In this document: positions 8,881-17,974 of the stretch, in pieces
Position numbering within the stretch: the stretch's first letter is position 1
How the letters are laid out: the number at the start of each line of letters is the position of its first letter
Origin: QNZT01 sp964573205
GTDB lineage: Bacteria; Campylobacterota; Campylobacteria; Campylobacterales; QNZT01
Assembly: GCA_964573205.1 (NCBI GenBank)
Contig: CAZNIT010000041.1
Location: 1 to 64,000, forward strand
Reading direction: 5' to 3'
Length of the DNA stretch: 64,000 nt
Translations under genes and position numbers: made by a program
Notes under the pieces: generated by a model
The model's input: the letters and a program-made list of their open reading frames with translations, nothing else
Database searches by the model: none
What the model was told of the DNA's origin: nothing

Positions 8881-8957
8881 GGTAATTTTTTGTTATAATC
8901 GAAAATTAATAGCTGCGCGACTGCGCGACGGCATAACATAGATAAGGTATGTATTTT
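8881..8957 (+). promoter_or_regulatory. cvpA promoter and leader with a tandem octamer
   Basis: A T tract followed by TTGTTATAAT gives a -10 at 8894-8899. The leader holds two head-to-tail copies of TGCGCGAC (8914-8921 and 8922-8929), strikingly GC-rich in AT-rich surroundings, which can fold a small GCGC/GCGC hairpin. AAGG at 8944-8947 serves the ATG at 8958. Confidence 0.55.
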
Positions 8958-9527
8958 ATGGAAAATGTTTCTCTATTGGATCTGGTATCTATCGCTCTTA
9001 TCCTTTTTCTGGGTATCAAAGGTATATTTCGCGGATTTGTAAAAGAGGTGTTCGGACTCATCGGCATAATCGGCGGAATTTATGTCGCTTCAAGATATGC
9101 CGAGGGTGCCGGTAACTTCATAGACGTGAATTTTTTAGATCTACAAAACAAAGGCTCGCTCTATTTAATAGGCTTCATAGCCGTTTTGATAGCGTTTTGG
9201 CTCTTTGCGACGATGATAGGCTTTTTGCTCGGTAAACTCGTACACTCAAGCGGTCTTGGCATAGTCGATAAGATTTTGGGATTTGTAGTCGGCGGAGCGA
9301 AAGTATTTTTGATCTTCTCGGTAATCATTTATGTCTTTTCAAATATAGGTATCTTCAAAGCAAGCATAAACAATCTCTTCTCCGGATCGATGATGTATCC
9401 GATTTTTCAAGAGGTCGGAGCTAAGATCGTAAAGATAGATCCTTCTCAGATAAATGTGAACGACAGCATCAAAATAGAGAGCGAAAAAGAGAAAACGACC
9501 GATGCGGAAAATGAAAGTAAAGAGTGA
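8958..9527 (+). CDS. cvpA: CvpA family membrane protein
   Basis: Integral inner-membrane protein of 189 residues related to colicin V production protein CvpA. It has four hydrophobic stretches, starting VSLLDLVSIALILFLGIKGIFRGFVKEVFGLIG with the typical G-x-x-RG pattern, then a charged Lys/Glu-rich tail. I place the start at 8958 because AAGG is ten bases upstream of that ATG but only one base from the ATG at 8949. Exact role unknown; in this lineage it is linked to fur and lysS. Confidence 0.8.
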   Translation: MENVSLLDLVSIALILFLGIKGIFRGFVKEVFGLIGIIGGIYVASRYAEGAGNFIDVNFLDLQNKGSLYLIGFIAVLIAFWLFATMIGFLLGKLVHSSGLGIVDKILGFVVGGAKVFLIFSVIIYVFSNIGIFKASINNLFSGSMMYPIFQEVGAKIVKIDPSQINVNDSIKIESEKEKTTDAENESKE

Positions 9528-9536
9528 TTCGAGTTT

Positions 9537-9998
9537 ATGAAAAATATCGAAGCCCTTGCGTATAAAGAGCTTTTACAGACATTCAAAACCATTTTAAAAA
9601 GTAACGGTTTAAAATTTACGGCACAAAGAGAGGCTATATTAAGAACGTTGTACGATCATCCAGACCATTTTACGCCTGAAAATCTCTACTTTTTGGTAAA
9701 AGAGAGGTATCCGCAGCTGAACACGGGTATTACGACCATTTATAGAACTTTAAATCTTCTCGAAGAGAATAAACTCGCCACCTCCATCTCTTTCGGTACA
9801 CAGGGAAAAAAATTTGAGCTTGGGAACAAACCACACCATGATCATCTCATATGCACCGGTTGCGGCAAGATAATAGAGTTCGAAGATAGTCAAATAGAGC
9901 ATCTTCAAAACGAAATAGCAAAAAAATATAAATTTAAACTTACGGATCACTTGATGCAGCTTTACGGTATATGTAAAGAGTGTCAGAAAAAAAGTTAA
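9537..9998 (+). CDS. fur: Fur family metal-dependent repressor
   Basis: Iron-responsive DNA-binding regulator of 153 residues. A winged helix-turn-helix covers about residues 25-85 (LKFTAQREAIL, TTIYRTLNLLEE). The dimerisation domain has the metal site HHDHLIC around residues 100-106 and two zinc-type pairs, Cys106/Cys109 (CTGC) and Cys146/Cys149 (CKEC). Fur is more likely than Zur or PerR given the length and lineage, but these cannot be separated by eye. It sits between cvpA and lysS. Confidence 0.85.
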   Translation: MKNIEALAYKELLQTFKTILKSNGLKFTAQREAILRTLYDHPDHFTPENLYFLVKERYPQLNTGITTIYRTLNLLEENKLATSISFGTQGKKFELGNKPHHDHLICTGCGKIIEFEDSQIEHLQNEIAKKYKFKLTDHLMQLYGICKECQKKS

Positions 9999-10021
9999 AC
10001 CAAATATAAGAGAGGAAACCG

Positions 10022-11542
10022 TTGATATTTGAAAATCAATACGAACAGCAGAGAATCCAAAAAGCAAAAGAGTTAAAAGAGCTAGGCTTTAACCCATATC
10101 CACATGATATAGTCAGAGATACTACAGCTGAGCAATTTAAAAAAGAGTATGCATATGTAGCACATGATGAGGGCAAAAGAGACGAAAGCAAAATCGCCAC
10201 ACTAAGCGGTCGTATAAAGTTTTTAAGACTTATGGGGAAAGCGGCATTTGTCAAGATAGAAGACGAGAGCGGAATCTTACAAATTTATGTCTCAAGAGAC
10301 AATCTGCCGGAGGGTTTTTATAACAATGTTTTCAAAAAACTGATAGAAGTCGGAGATATTATCACCGTTAAAGGATATCCCTTTGTAACCAAAACCGGTG
10401 AATTATCGCTTCATGTGACGGATCTGACTCTCGCCACCAAGGCCATAAAACCTCTTCCCGAAAAGTTTCACGGACTTCAGGACAAAGAGCTTAGATACAG
10501 ACACAGATATCTTGATATGATCACAAATCCGAAAGTCAAAGAGACTTTCAAAATCAGAAGCAAAATCGTAAGTATCACAAGAAAATTTTTCGAAGAAAAA
10601 GGCTTTTTGGAAGTTGAAACCCCGATGATGCACCCCATAGCCGGAGGCGCCAACGCCAGACCTTTCATAACTCATCACAACGCGCTCAATATCCAAAGAT
10701 ACCTCAGAATAGCACCTGAGCTCTATCTTAAAAGATTGGTCGTGGGAGGGTTCGAAGCGGTTTTTGAGATAAACAGAAATTTCAGAAACGAAGGTATGGA
10801 TCATACCCACAATCCCGAATTTACGATGCTGGAGTTTTACTGGGCATACCACAACTATAAAGATCTTATGAATCTGACCGAAGAGCTTTTTACAAGACTT
10901 TTAAAAGAGTTGGATCTTCCTTCAAAACTTCCATACGGCGATATGGAGATAGATTTTCAAACACCTTTTAAAAAGATTTCTTGGAGAGACTCTTTGATCG
11001 AAATAGGAGGTATGGACGAAGATATCATCGACGATAAAGAGAAGATAATTTCGTATCTTGAAGAAAGAGATTTAAAAGCGGATAAAAACCTCTCGATCGC
11101 AAAACTCCAAACGGAGCTATTCGACGAATTCGTAGAACCGAAACTGATAAATCCGACTTTCATAACCCACTATCCCATTGAGATTAGTCCTCTAGCAAGA
11201 AGAAGCGACAAAGATCCCGAGATAGCAGATAGATTTGAGTTTTTTATAGCAGGTAAAGAGATAGCGAACGGTTTTAACGAATTAAACGATCCGCTAGATC
11301 AATACGAGAGATTTTCAAAACAGATAGAAGACAAAGAGGCGGGAGACGAAGAGGCTCATCAAATGGATGAGGAGTATGTACATGCCCTTGGCTACGGACT
11401 GCCTCCCACAGCCGGAGAGGGTATAGGAATAGATAGATTGGCTATGATTTTGACAAACAGTCACTCCATCAGAGATGTCATACTCTTTCCGGCGATGAAA
11501 CCGATAAACAAAGAACAAACTAACGACGAGGACGGGGAATGA
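10022..11542 (+). CDS. lysS: Lysyl-tRNA synthetase, class II
   Basis: Charges tRNA-Lys. The 506 residues show an N-terminal OB fold (SGRIKFLRLMGKAAFVKI) and class II motifs: motif 2 region FRNEGMDHTHNPEFTMLEFY and motif 3 GIGIDRLAM near the C-terminus. The start is TTG at 10022 with GAGAGG seven bases upstream; the N-terminus is as short as in other bacterial LysS. The stop overlaps the glyA start as ATGA. Confidence 0.96.
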   Translation: MIFENQYEQQRIQKAKELKELGFNPYPHDIVRDTTAEQFKKEYAYVAHDEGKRDESKIATLSGRIKFLRLMGKAAFVKIEDESGILQIYVSRDNLPEGFYNNVFKKLIEVGDIITVKGYPFVTKTGELSLHVTDLTLATKAIKPLPEKFHGLQDKELRYRHRYLDMITNPKVKETFKIRSKIVSITRKFFEEKGFLEVETPMMHPIAGGANARPFITHHNALNIQRYLRIAPELYLKRLVVGGFEAVFEINRNFRNEGMDHTHNPEFTMLEFYWAYHNYKDLMNLTEELFTRLLKELDLPSKLPYGDMEIDFQTPFKKISWRDSLIEIGGMDEDIIDDKEKIISYLEERDLKADKNLSIAKLQTELFDEFVEPKLINPTFITHYPIEISPLARRSDKDPEIADRFEFFIAGKEIANGFNELNDPLDQYERFSKQIEDKEAGDEEAHQMDEEYVHALGYGLPPTAGEGIGIDRLAMILTNSHSIRDVILFPAMKPINKEQTNDEDGE

Positions 11543-12786
11543 ATTTTTTAGAAAAAGAGGATCCGAAAGTTTATGAAATACTTCAAAACGAACTGAAAAG
11601 ACAGACCGATCATCTTGAGATGATCGCAAGCGAAAACTTCACATCGCCTGCCGTAATGGAAGCGATGGGCTCTATTTTTACAAATAAATACGCGGAAGGT
11701 TATCCTTACAAAAGGTATTACGGAGGGTGCGAATACGCCGATGCGGTCGAACAGCTAGCGATCGACAGAGCGTGTGAACTTTTCGGGTGTAAATTCGCAA
11801 ATGTACAGCCGCATTCCGGAAGTCAGGCAAATCAAGGAGTTTATCAAGCCCTTTTAAAACCTTACGACAAGATTCTGGGAATGGATCTAAGCCACGGCGG
11901 ACACTTGACTCACGGCTCGAAAGTGAGCAGCTCCGGTAAAACATACTCCAGCTTTTTCTACGGAGTCGAGCTAGACGGTAGAATAAATTACGACCGCGTT
12001 ATGGATATAGCCAAAATAGTTCAACCCAAACTGATAGTCTGCGGAGCGAGCGCATATCCAAGAGAGATCGATTTTAAAAAGTTCAGAGAAATCGCGGATG
12101 AGGTCGGCGCCATACTTTTTGCGGATATCGCGCATATAGCCGGTCTTGTTGCGGCGGGTGAGCATCCAAGCCCTTTCCCTTACTGCGATGTCGTAACGAC
12201 CACCACTCATAAAACTCTAAGAGGTCCTAGAGGCGGAATGATCATGACAAACGACGAAGATATCGCCAAAAAGATAAACTCCGCTATATTTCCGGGAATC
12301 CAAGGAGGACCTTTAGTTCATGTCATAGCCGCAAAAGCGGTTGGTTTTGGAGAAAATTTGAAACCGCAATGGAAAGAGTACGCAAAAGATGTAAAAGCGA
12401 ACGCGAAAGTTTTGGCTGACATACTCATCAAAAGAGGATACGATGTCGTAAGCGGCGGAACGGACAACCATCTTGTACTCGTATCCTTTTTGAATAAGGA
12501 GTTCAGCGGAAAAGATGCCGACGCGGCTTTAGGGGACTCCGGCATAACGGTAAATAAAAATACCGTTCCCGGTGAAAAACGAAGCCCGTTTGTTACAAGC
12601 GGAATCCGAATAGGTTCACCCGCACTAACGGCAAGAGGTATGAAAACGAAAGAATTTGAAATCATAGCAGGTAAAATTGCGGATATTTTAGATAATATCA
12701 ACGATAAAGAACTTCATGCTAAAATCAAAAATGAGATGAGAGAGCTAGCGCAAAACTTTGTCATCTATGATAGAGCGATTTACTAG
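11539..12786 (+). CDS. glyA: Serine hydroxymethyltransferase
   Basis: PLP enzyme interconverting serine and glycine with tetrahydrofolate, the main source of one-carbon units. The 415 residues have the normal length and the PLP lysine Lys225 in TTTTHKTLRGPRGG, plus HSGSQAN near residue 95. It is coupled to lysS through a 4-bp overlap and followed closely by the DUF1882 gene. Confidence 0.97.
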   Translation: MNFLEKEDPKVYEILQNELKRQTDHLEMIASENFTSPAVMEAMGSIFTNKYAEGYPYKRYYGGCEYADAVEQLAIDRACELFGCKFANVQPHSGSQANQGVYQALLKPYDKILGMDLSHGGHLTHGSKVSSSGKTYSSFFYGVELDGRINYDRVMDIAKIVQPKLIVCGASAYPREIDFKKFREIADEVGAILFADIAHIAGLVAAGEHPSPFPYCDVVTTTTHKTLRGPRGGMIMTNDEDIAKKINSAIFPGIQGGPLVHVIAAKAVGFGENLKPQWKEYAKDVKANAKVLADILIKRGYDVVSGGTDNHLVLVSFLNKEFSGKDADAALGDSGITVNKNTVPGEKRSPFVTSGIRIGSPALTARGMKTKEFEIIAGKIADILDNINDKELHAKIKNEMRELAQNFVIYDRAIY

Positions 12787-12793
12787 GGGTAAT

Positions 12794-13336
12794 ATGTACA
12801 ATGTAGATATATCTTTGATCAAAATGATCACGAACCATTACTGGATCAAGAGAGATAAAATAGTAAATAAAATCAACCACAAAGGAAGACTCTTTTTCGA
12901 TAAATACGAAAGAGTTGACAAAATGTTAAATAGAAGTGTCATGAACGAATATGACGAAGGAAAGATCATAGTCGCCCACTCATTGATAAACGAGCGCGAC
13001 AAAGTCGAAAATATAGTCTTTGATTACAACGGCAGAAACACCGAGAAGTTTTGGCACAGACTCCAGTTAATGTTGCGAGAGGAAGGTTATCTAAACTTCA
13101 CCGCATACGAGAGCAAAACTCCGGGACATCTTCATGTATATGTTCATAAAGGTCACACCACATTCAGCGAAGGGTGTCAATTGGCAAAAAACCTTTCAGC
13201 GAAACTTGCGATGAAATTGCCTAGAGAGTGGAAGATGTTTCCGAATGCGGACATTCCAAAAGAGTTCAATATACTCAATCTTCCCAAGAAAATTTACGCA
13301 AAAGAGAGAGGTTCTTCATGGGCGAAACATATGTAA
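12794..13336 (+). CDS. DUF1882 family protein
   Basis: A 180-residue protein of the DUF1882 type, a family I know only from Campylobacterota and whose function is unknown. It is basic, without signal peptide or membrane helix, and has conserved-looking blocks HYWIKRDKI, NRKYER-like basic stretches and GHLHVYVHKGHTTFSEG. I start it at the ATG at 12794, which has AGGGG four bases upstream; the upstream in-frame ATG lies inside glyA. Its place in the lysS-glyA-SPOR run is shared, as I recall, with related genomes. Confidence 0.8.
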   Translation: MYNVDISLIKMITNHYWIKRDKIVNKINHKGRLFFDKYERVDKMLNRSVMNEYDEGKIIVAHSLINERDKVENIVFDYNGRNTEKFWHRLQLMLREEGYLNFTAYESKTPGHLHVYVHKGHTTFSEGCQLAKNLSAKLAMKLPREWKMFPNADIPKEFNILNLPKKIYAKERGSSWAKHM

Positions 13337-13385
13337 AGAGTTTAAAAAATCTAAAAAGTGCTAATATCATGACAGGAGAAAAATC

Positions 13386-14318
13386 ATGGAAGACAAATTA
13401 AAACAGATGGAAAAATCGAACGATCTAAGCGACATAGTTCTTGAGAAGAAAGGAAGCGCTTCGTCCGGACCCGAGAAGACGAAAAAAATGTTGCTTACAG
13501 CCGCTACGCTGGTACTACTTTTTTTGATAGGATTGGTCGTTATGAAACTCATAAACAATCCGGACACCGTCGATCAAGGCAACATAGCTCAAATCGGTGA
13601 GGAGATAACGCAAAAAGCGGATAGCTCCATAGAGGGAATAAGCAAAAAGGTCGAAGAGACGAACTCTCTTTTTCAACAAGAACCCATCATAGACGAAACT
13701 TCACAAACAGATCTTAAGTTCGAAGAGATGGTTAGAAAACTAAAAGCGCAAGACTCCGCCGAAGAGACTCCCGCACAAAAGGTCGAAGAAGTTGTCAAAA
13801 AGAGTGTTGAATCGGAAGCAAAACAGATTCGGCAAACAAAGGATAATTTCGCTCAAAAAGCCGATAAATTGGCCGAAAATATTATGAAACAAAAAGAAGT
13901 CGTCAAAGAAAAAACCGCAAAAGCGGCTACACAAACGAAAAAGGAGGTAACAAAAATAGCCTCTAAAATTATGCCTACCGAGAAAAAACCTACTACGGTA
14001 AAAAAAGCCGAACCGGTAAAAAAAGAGGTTATCCTCTCGACCGTTGTGGATAAAACGCCTAAAAATACGAAACTGTCCACATTAAGTGGTTATTTCATCC
14101 AAGTCGGGGCGACGGCGAACGTTTTTCCCGATAGAAGATATCTGAAAAAAATAAAAAACGCCGGATTTGATTATGTCGTGCACAGCATGACTATAAACGG
14201 TAAAAAAATCAAAAAAATCCTTATCGGGCCATATACTTCGAAAAACGAAGCAAAAATAAAACTACCTGCGGTAAAAGCGAAGATCAATCCCAGTGCCTAT
14301 ATATATAGGATAAAATAG
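13386..14318 (+). CDS. Membrane-anchored SPOR-domain protein
   Basis: Single-pass protein of 310 residues. The first 33 residues are cytoplasmic, one helix follows (MLLTAATLVLLFLIGLVVM, about 35-53), then a long Lys/Glu/Ala/Thr-rich periplasmic linker. The C-terminus from about residue 232 is a SPOR domain (GYFIQVGATANVFPDRRYL to the end). SPOR domains bind denuded septal peptidoglycan, so a cell-division or envelope role like FtsN or DedD is likely. The stop abuts the GTG start of trpE. Confidence 0.85.
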   Translation: MEDKLKQMEKSNDLSDIVLEKKGSASSGPEKTKKMLLTAATLVLLFLIGLVVMKLINNPDTVDQGNIAQIGEEITQKADSSIEGISKKVEETNSLFQQEPIIDETSQTDLKFEEMVRKLKAQDSAEETPAQKVEEVVKKSVESEAKQIRQTKDNFAQKADKLAENIMKQKEVVKEKTAKAATQTKKEVTKIASKIMPTEKKPTTVKKAEPVKKEVILSTVVDKTPKNTKLSTLSGYFIQVGATANVFPDRRYLKKIKNAGFDYVVHSMTINGKKIKKILIGPYTSKNEAKIKLPAVKAKINPSAYIYRIK

Positions 14319-15737
14319 GTGCACACTCTTCAAATACTGTTCGACCAGCTTACTCCGATCGCAATCTATACGAAATTAAAAGAGAAATTTCCAAACGAAA
14401 TCTCTCTTTTATTTGAGAGTGCCATAAATACCGAAGAGGGAAATTATAGCTTCATTTTCATCGGTGCTAAAGAGAGAGTAACATACAAAAATGGAAAATC
14501 CGTTATTAAAAGAGAGGACGGAAGCGTTATCGAAGATGAAAACGATCCTTTCGACTATCTAAAAGAGTACTATTTTAAACTCGATATGAACAGTTATCTT
14601 GAACTCGGCAAAAAACTGAACGTCGGATTTGTTGACGGTTTCGTAGGATTTATCGGGTATGACGCCGTCAAAATATTCGAGCCGGTGTTAAAGCCCTATA
14701 TGGATCCTTTAACCGATGAATTGGAAGCTCCGGATATCGATCTTATACGTCCGAAACTCACATTCGCTTTTTCACATAAAACAAATACTCTCACCCTTTT
14801 GACTTCGGATGAAAAATATGCGAAGGAGCTTCACGATATAGTCACTTACCTCAAGGAACCGTATCAATATACCGATCTTACGAAAACCGCTATCGACAAA
14901 TCAAAAGGTAATTTCTCTTTTTCGAAAGAGAAGTTTTTCGATATGATAGAAAAATCGAAAGATATGATAAAAAGCGGAGACGTTTTTCAAATATTGATGT
15001 CAAACCGATACACTCAATACGCAAAGATTGACCCGCTAAGCTTTTATAGAACTCTTAGAAGTCAAAACCCCTCTCCCTATATGTTTTTGCTCCAATTTGA
15101 AAATTTTACGATAGCCGGAAGCTCGCCTGAGGTTATGGTCGGACTTCATAACCGACACATACTTCTTCGTCCCATAGCCGGAACAAGAAGAAGAGGAGAT
15201 ACTCCCCAAAGAGATATCGAACTAGCTCAAGAAATGCTAAACGACGAAAAAGAGTGTGCGGAGCATCTGATGCTCGTCGATCTCGGACGAAACGATGTAG
15301 GACGAGTCGCAAAAAGCGGTACCGTAAAGGTAACCGAAATGATGAGAGTCGAAAGATACTCCCATGTTATGCATATGGTAAGCGATATAGATGCTATACT
15401 AGATGACAAATACGATATGTTTGATCTTTTTTCGGCTACGTTTACAGCGGGAACAATGACGGGCGCTCCGAAAATAAGAGCTATGGAGTTGATAGCCGAA
15501 TTCGAAGAGCTAAAAAGAGGATTTTACAGCGGAGCTATAGGATACTTTGGATTTGACGGTAATATGGACAGTGCCATTGCTATAAGAACGGCCTATCTTG
15601 ACGATGAGAAGATAGTCTTTCAAGCCGGTGCGGGTATAGTAGCGGATAGTCAAAAAGAGTTGGAATATCTCGAAGTACAAAATAAACTTGCCGCAAATTT
15701 GGCATCGCTGGATAAATTAAATGAAAACGACGCATAA
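14319..15737 (+). CDS. trpE: Anthranilate synthase component I family protein
   Basis: Chorismate-using enzyme of 472 residues. The N-terminal domain has the LLFES segment resembling the tryptophan-site LLES motif. The C-terminal chorismate-binding domain has IAGSSPEVMV, RPIAGTRRRG, HLMLVDLGRNDVGRV and GTMTGAPKIRAMELI. These fit TrpE best; PabB (aminodeoxychorismate synthase) is the main alternative, and the LLFES motif tips it to TrpE. The start is GTG directly after the SPOR gene stop. It overlaps aroE by 17 bp, joining two shikimate-pathway genes. Confidence 0.82.
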   Translation: MHTLQILFDQLTPIAIYTKLKEKFPNEISLLFESAINTEEGNYSFIFIGAKERVTYKNGKSVIKREDGSVIEDENDPFDYLKEYYFKLDMNSYLELGKKLNVGFVDGFVGFIGYDAVKIFEPVLKPYMDPLTDELEAPDIDLIRPKLTFAFSHKTNTLTLLTSDEKYAKELHDIVTYLKEPYQYTDLTKTAIDKSKGNFSFSKEKFFDMIEKSKDMIKSGDVFQILMSNRYTQYAKIDPLSFYRTLRSQNPSPYMFLLQFENFTIAGSSPEVMVGLHNRHILLRPIAGTRRRGDTPQRDIELAQEMLNDEKECAEHLMLVDLGRNDVGRVAKSGTVKVTEMMRVERYSHVMHMVSDIDAILDDKYDMFDLFSATFTAGTMTGAPKIRAMELIAEFEELKRGFYSGAIGYFGFDGNMDSAIAIRTAYLDDEKIVFQAGAGIVADSQKELEYLEVQNKLAANLASLDKLNENDA

Positions 15738-16518
15738 GCTCTTCGCCATTTTCGGAAATCCGGTAAGCCACTCTATCTCCCCTCTTATGCACAATTACGC
15801 CCTAAAAGCTTTTGGAATCGACGGCTGCTACACCAGATACGAATTGACCGATGCGAAAAAGTTAAAAGAGAAGTTTTTACAACTCAAACTTAGCGGAATA
15901 AATATAACCGTTCCCCACAAGGAAGCGGCATTTTTAGCATGTGACGAAGTAAAAGGAATAGCGAAAAAAATCGGTGCGGTAAATACCATAATAAATCAAG
16001 AAGATAAACTAATAGGCTACAATACCGATGCGCCGGGATTTTACAAGTGCGCCTTATCTTTTGGAAAAATTTCAAATGTTTTGATTCTCGGAGCGGGAGG
16101 AACCGCAAAAGCGATAGCAACCGTCTTTAGAGAAAACAATATACCTGTGACGCTTTTAAACAGATCCGGAAAAAGACTTCTCTTTTTTAAAGAGCAAGGA
16201 TACGAAACTTACGTTTGGGACGATTTTGACGTAGGATTTTATGACCTGGTCGTGAACACCACTTCGGCGGGATTGAACGATGACAAACTTCCCGCACCTA
16301 AAAAAATCTTAAGCGTCGTCTTTCAAAAATCAAGATACGCCATCGATGTCATCTACAACAAAAAGACACCCTTTTTAATGATGGCGTCAAAATTCAATCT
16401 CCCCTTTAAAGACGGAAGCCTGATGCTTTTATATCAAGGTATATATGCTTTTGATCTCTTTTTCAATATGGAATATAACGAAAAAGAGATCCATCGACAT
16501 ATGAAAAAAGCCTTCTAA
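15721..16518 (+). CDS. aroE: Shikimate dehydrogenase
   Basis: NADP-dependent reduction of 3-dehydroshikimate to shikimate. The 265 residues carry the shikimate-binding SHSISP (residues 16-21), the catalytic Lys67 in NITVPHKE, Asp103 in YNTDAPG, and the nucleotide motif GAGGTAKA near 124-131. The start ATG lies 17 bp inside trpE. It is the last gene of the plus-strand run and converges with a lipoprotein gene 9 bp away. Confidence 0.95.
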   Translation: MKTTHKLFAIFGNPVSHSISPLMHNYALKAFGIDGCYTRYELTDAKKLKEKFLQLKLSGINITVPHKEAAFLACDEVKGIAKKIGAVNTIINQEDKLIGYNTDAPGFYKCALSFGKISNVLILGAGGTAKAIATVFRENNIPVTLLNRSGKRLLFFKEQGYETYVWDDFDVGFYDLVVNTTSAGLNDDKLPAPKKILSVVFQKSRYAIDVIYNKKTPFLMMASKFNLPFKDGSLMLLYQGIYAFDLFFNMEYNEKEIHRHMKKAF

Positions 16519-16527
16519 GCGAAAAGA

Positions 16528-17130
16528 TTAGAGATCTTCAAGGAAAATAATCTTCGAAGGCAGATAGTTATTCGTATCCGTCCAGTCCCAATCTATCGGC
16601 TCAAGCGAAACTCTTATCTCGTTCGTATCGTCATTTAGATTTTCGATTAGCGTTCGTTCTATGAAAACTTTTTGTCTATATTCCCCTTTCCCTTTATCTC
16701 CTACACAAAATGAGTTGTTGACATCGGATACGTATTCCCATTTCCATTGGGTTGAAGATTTGGATACGAAGAGTTTGTCATCCTCTATCATATAGTCCGC
16801 ACCGATAATGTTATAAGGCTCGATACCCATACTCAAACCGCTGGATGCGTTAAAATCGGTGTCTATATAAACCTGCATATGAGAAAAATCCGATACGTTG
16901 ACATCTTGAGCGTTTACGGTCAATTTTAAATATTTGTCATTTACGGCTCCTCTTATCATTACATTTGCCGCAAAATCCTCGTAATTCATCGGCAAAAGCT
17001 TCTCATCACTATATTTGGAAAGATGGGAAGGTTGATTCTCATCGTCTTTGATGGTGCTTGAACCGCACCCGGCAGCCGTCAACAGTGTAAGAGTTAATAA
17101 AAAAATATTCAATTTTAAAAGTGATCTCAT
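16528..17130 (-). CDS. Predicted lipoprotein of unknown function
   Basis: A 200-residue secreted protein with a signal ending in lipobox LTAAGC. The mature part is acidic and beta-rich (QVYIDTDFNASSGLSMGIEPYNIIGADYMI), suggesting a soluble beta-sandwich; I recognise no family with confidence. I chose the ATG at 17130, where GAGG lies upstream; an earlier ATG at 17169 would put 13 polar residues before the signal. Monocistronic, converging with aroE. Confidence 0.7.
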   Translation of the reverse strand: MRSLLKLNIFLLTLTLLTAAGCGSSTIKDDENQPSHLSKYSDEKLLPMNYEDFAANVMIRGAVNDKYLKLTVNAQDVNVSDFSHMQVYIDTDFNASSGLSMGIEPYNIIGADYMIEDDKLFVSKSSTQWKWEYVSDVNNSFCVGDKGKGEYRQKVFIERTLIENLNDDTNEIRVSLEPIDWDWTDTNNYLPSKIIFLEDL

Positions 17131-17267
17131 GAATTCGTCCTCATAATATGTTCTTAAATTATTATGCAACGAATATTTTAATTTGTCAATAGTATTTAAC
17201 TTTTTTAAGCCCAGGAAAAGATTTTTTGTAGTAGTTCGTTACTTTTTTACCTAATTATAGCTAAATT

Positions 17268-17840
17268 TCAAATCCTAACACGCTGGTTTAAAGCTTTCGA
17301 GAGCGAGAGCATATCCACATTTTCGAGATTTACGCCGGTTGGAACTCCTTGAGCAATCTTACTAAAGCCGACTTCGTAAACACTCAACTTATCTTCGATA
17401 AATAAAATAACACTATCATTGGCCAAAGACGGAGTAAAAGCGAAAATCACCTCTTTCACGCCCTCCTCGACAAGAGTACGAAGTTTTTGGATATTCTCCT
17501 CATCCAAACTCTCCACAACGAAATAGCGCCCGTCAAATTCTACGCTCTCGTCGATAATCAATATATCTTTCGCACTCTCCACAAGACATATTTTACTGCG
17601 ATCCCTATTTTCATCCAGACAAATTTCACAGATCTCATCTTCACTTATACCGTTACAAATTATACATTTTTTTATATTCGCCACCGCATCTTCTATGGCA
17701 TGAGCTAGTTTCAAAGCGCTAAAAGAGTTTTCAAGAACCATATAATACGCAAACCTTTGCGCCGATTTTTTACCAACACTCGGTAACTGTTGAAACGCCT
17801 CCACTAGATTATTGAATTTTTCCAGACTTCTTGTTTTCAT
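17268..17840 (-). CDS. recR: Recombination mediator protein RecR
   Basis: Works with RecO (and RecF) to load RecA at gaps. The 190 residues have an N-terminal helix-hairpin-helix (LPSVGKKSAQRFAYYM), a four-Cys zinc finger at Cys59, Cys62, Cys71 and Cys74, and a Toprim domain starting ICLVESAKDILIID. The ATG at 17840 has no Shine-Dalgarno sequence. A TAAACT -10-like hexamer ends seven bases upstream, so the mRNA may be leaderless. Confidence 0.94.
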   Translation of the reverse strand: MKTRSLEKFNNLVEAFQQLPSVGKKSAQRFAYYMVLENSFSALKLAHAIEDAVANIKKCIICNGISEDEICEICLDENRDRSKICLVESAKDILIIDESVEFDGRYFVVESLDEENIQKLRTLVEEGVKEVIFAFTPSLANDSVILFIEDKLSVYEVGFSKIAQGVPTGVNLENVDMLSLSKALNQRVRI

Positions 17841-17974
17841 AAAATAGAGTTTAACAAAAAAGCTATTAAGAAAATCAACCGAAAATCTCTATATTAATTC
17901 TATAAAAATATTTTTATATCAGTTTAATTTTAAGATATTTAAATATAATAATAAATTATAAAAAAGGATTCGAT
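17841..17974. promoter_or_regulatory. Divergent promoters of recR and the deformylase-like gene
   Basis: Very AT-rich 134-bp spacer. On the minus strand TAAACT (17853-17848) sits seven bases from the recR ATG. On the plus strand TATAAT lies at 17944-17949, followed by AAAAAGGA ahead of the TTG start at 17975. Confidence 0.5.
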
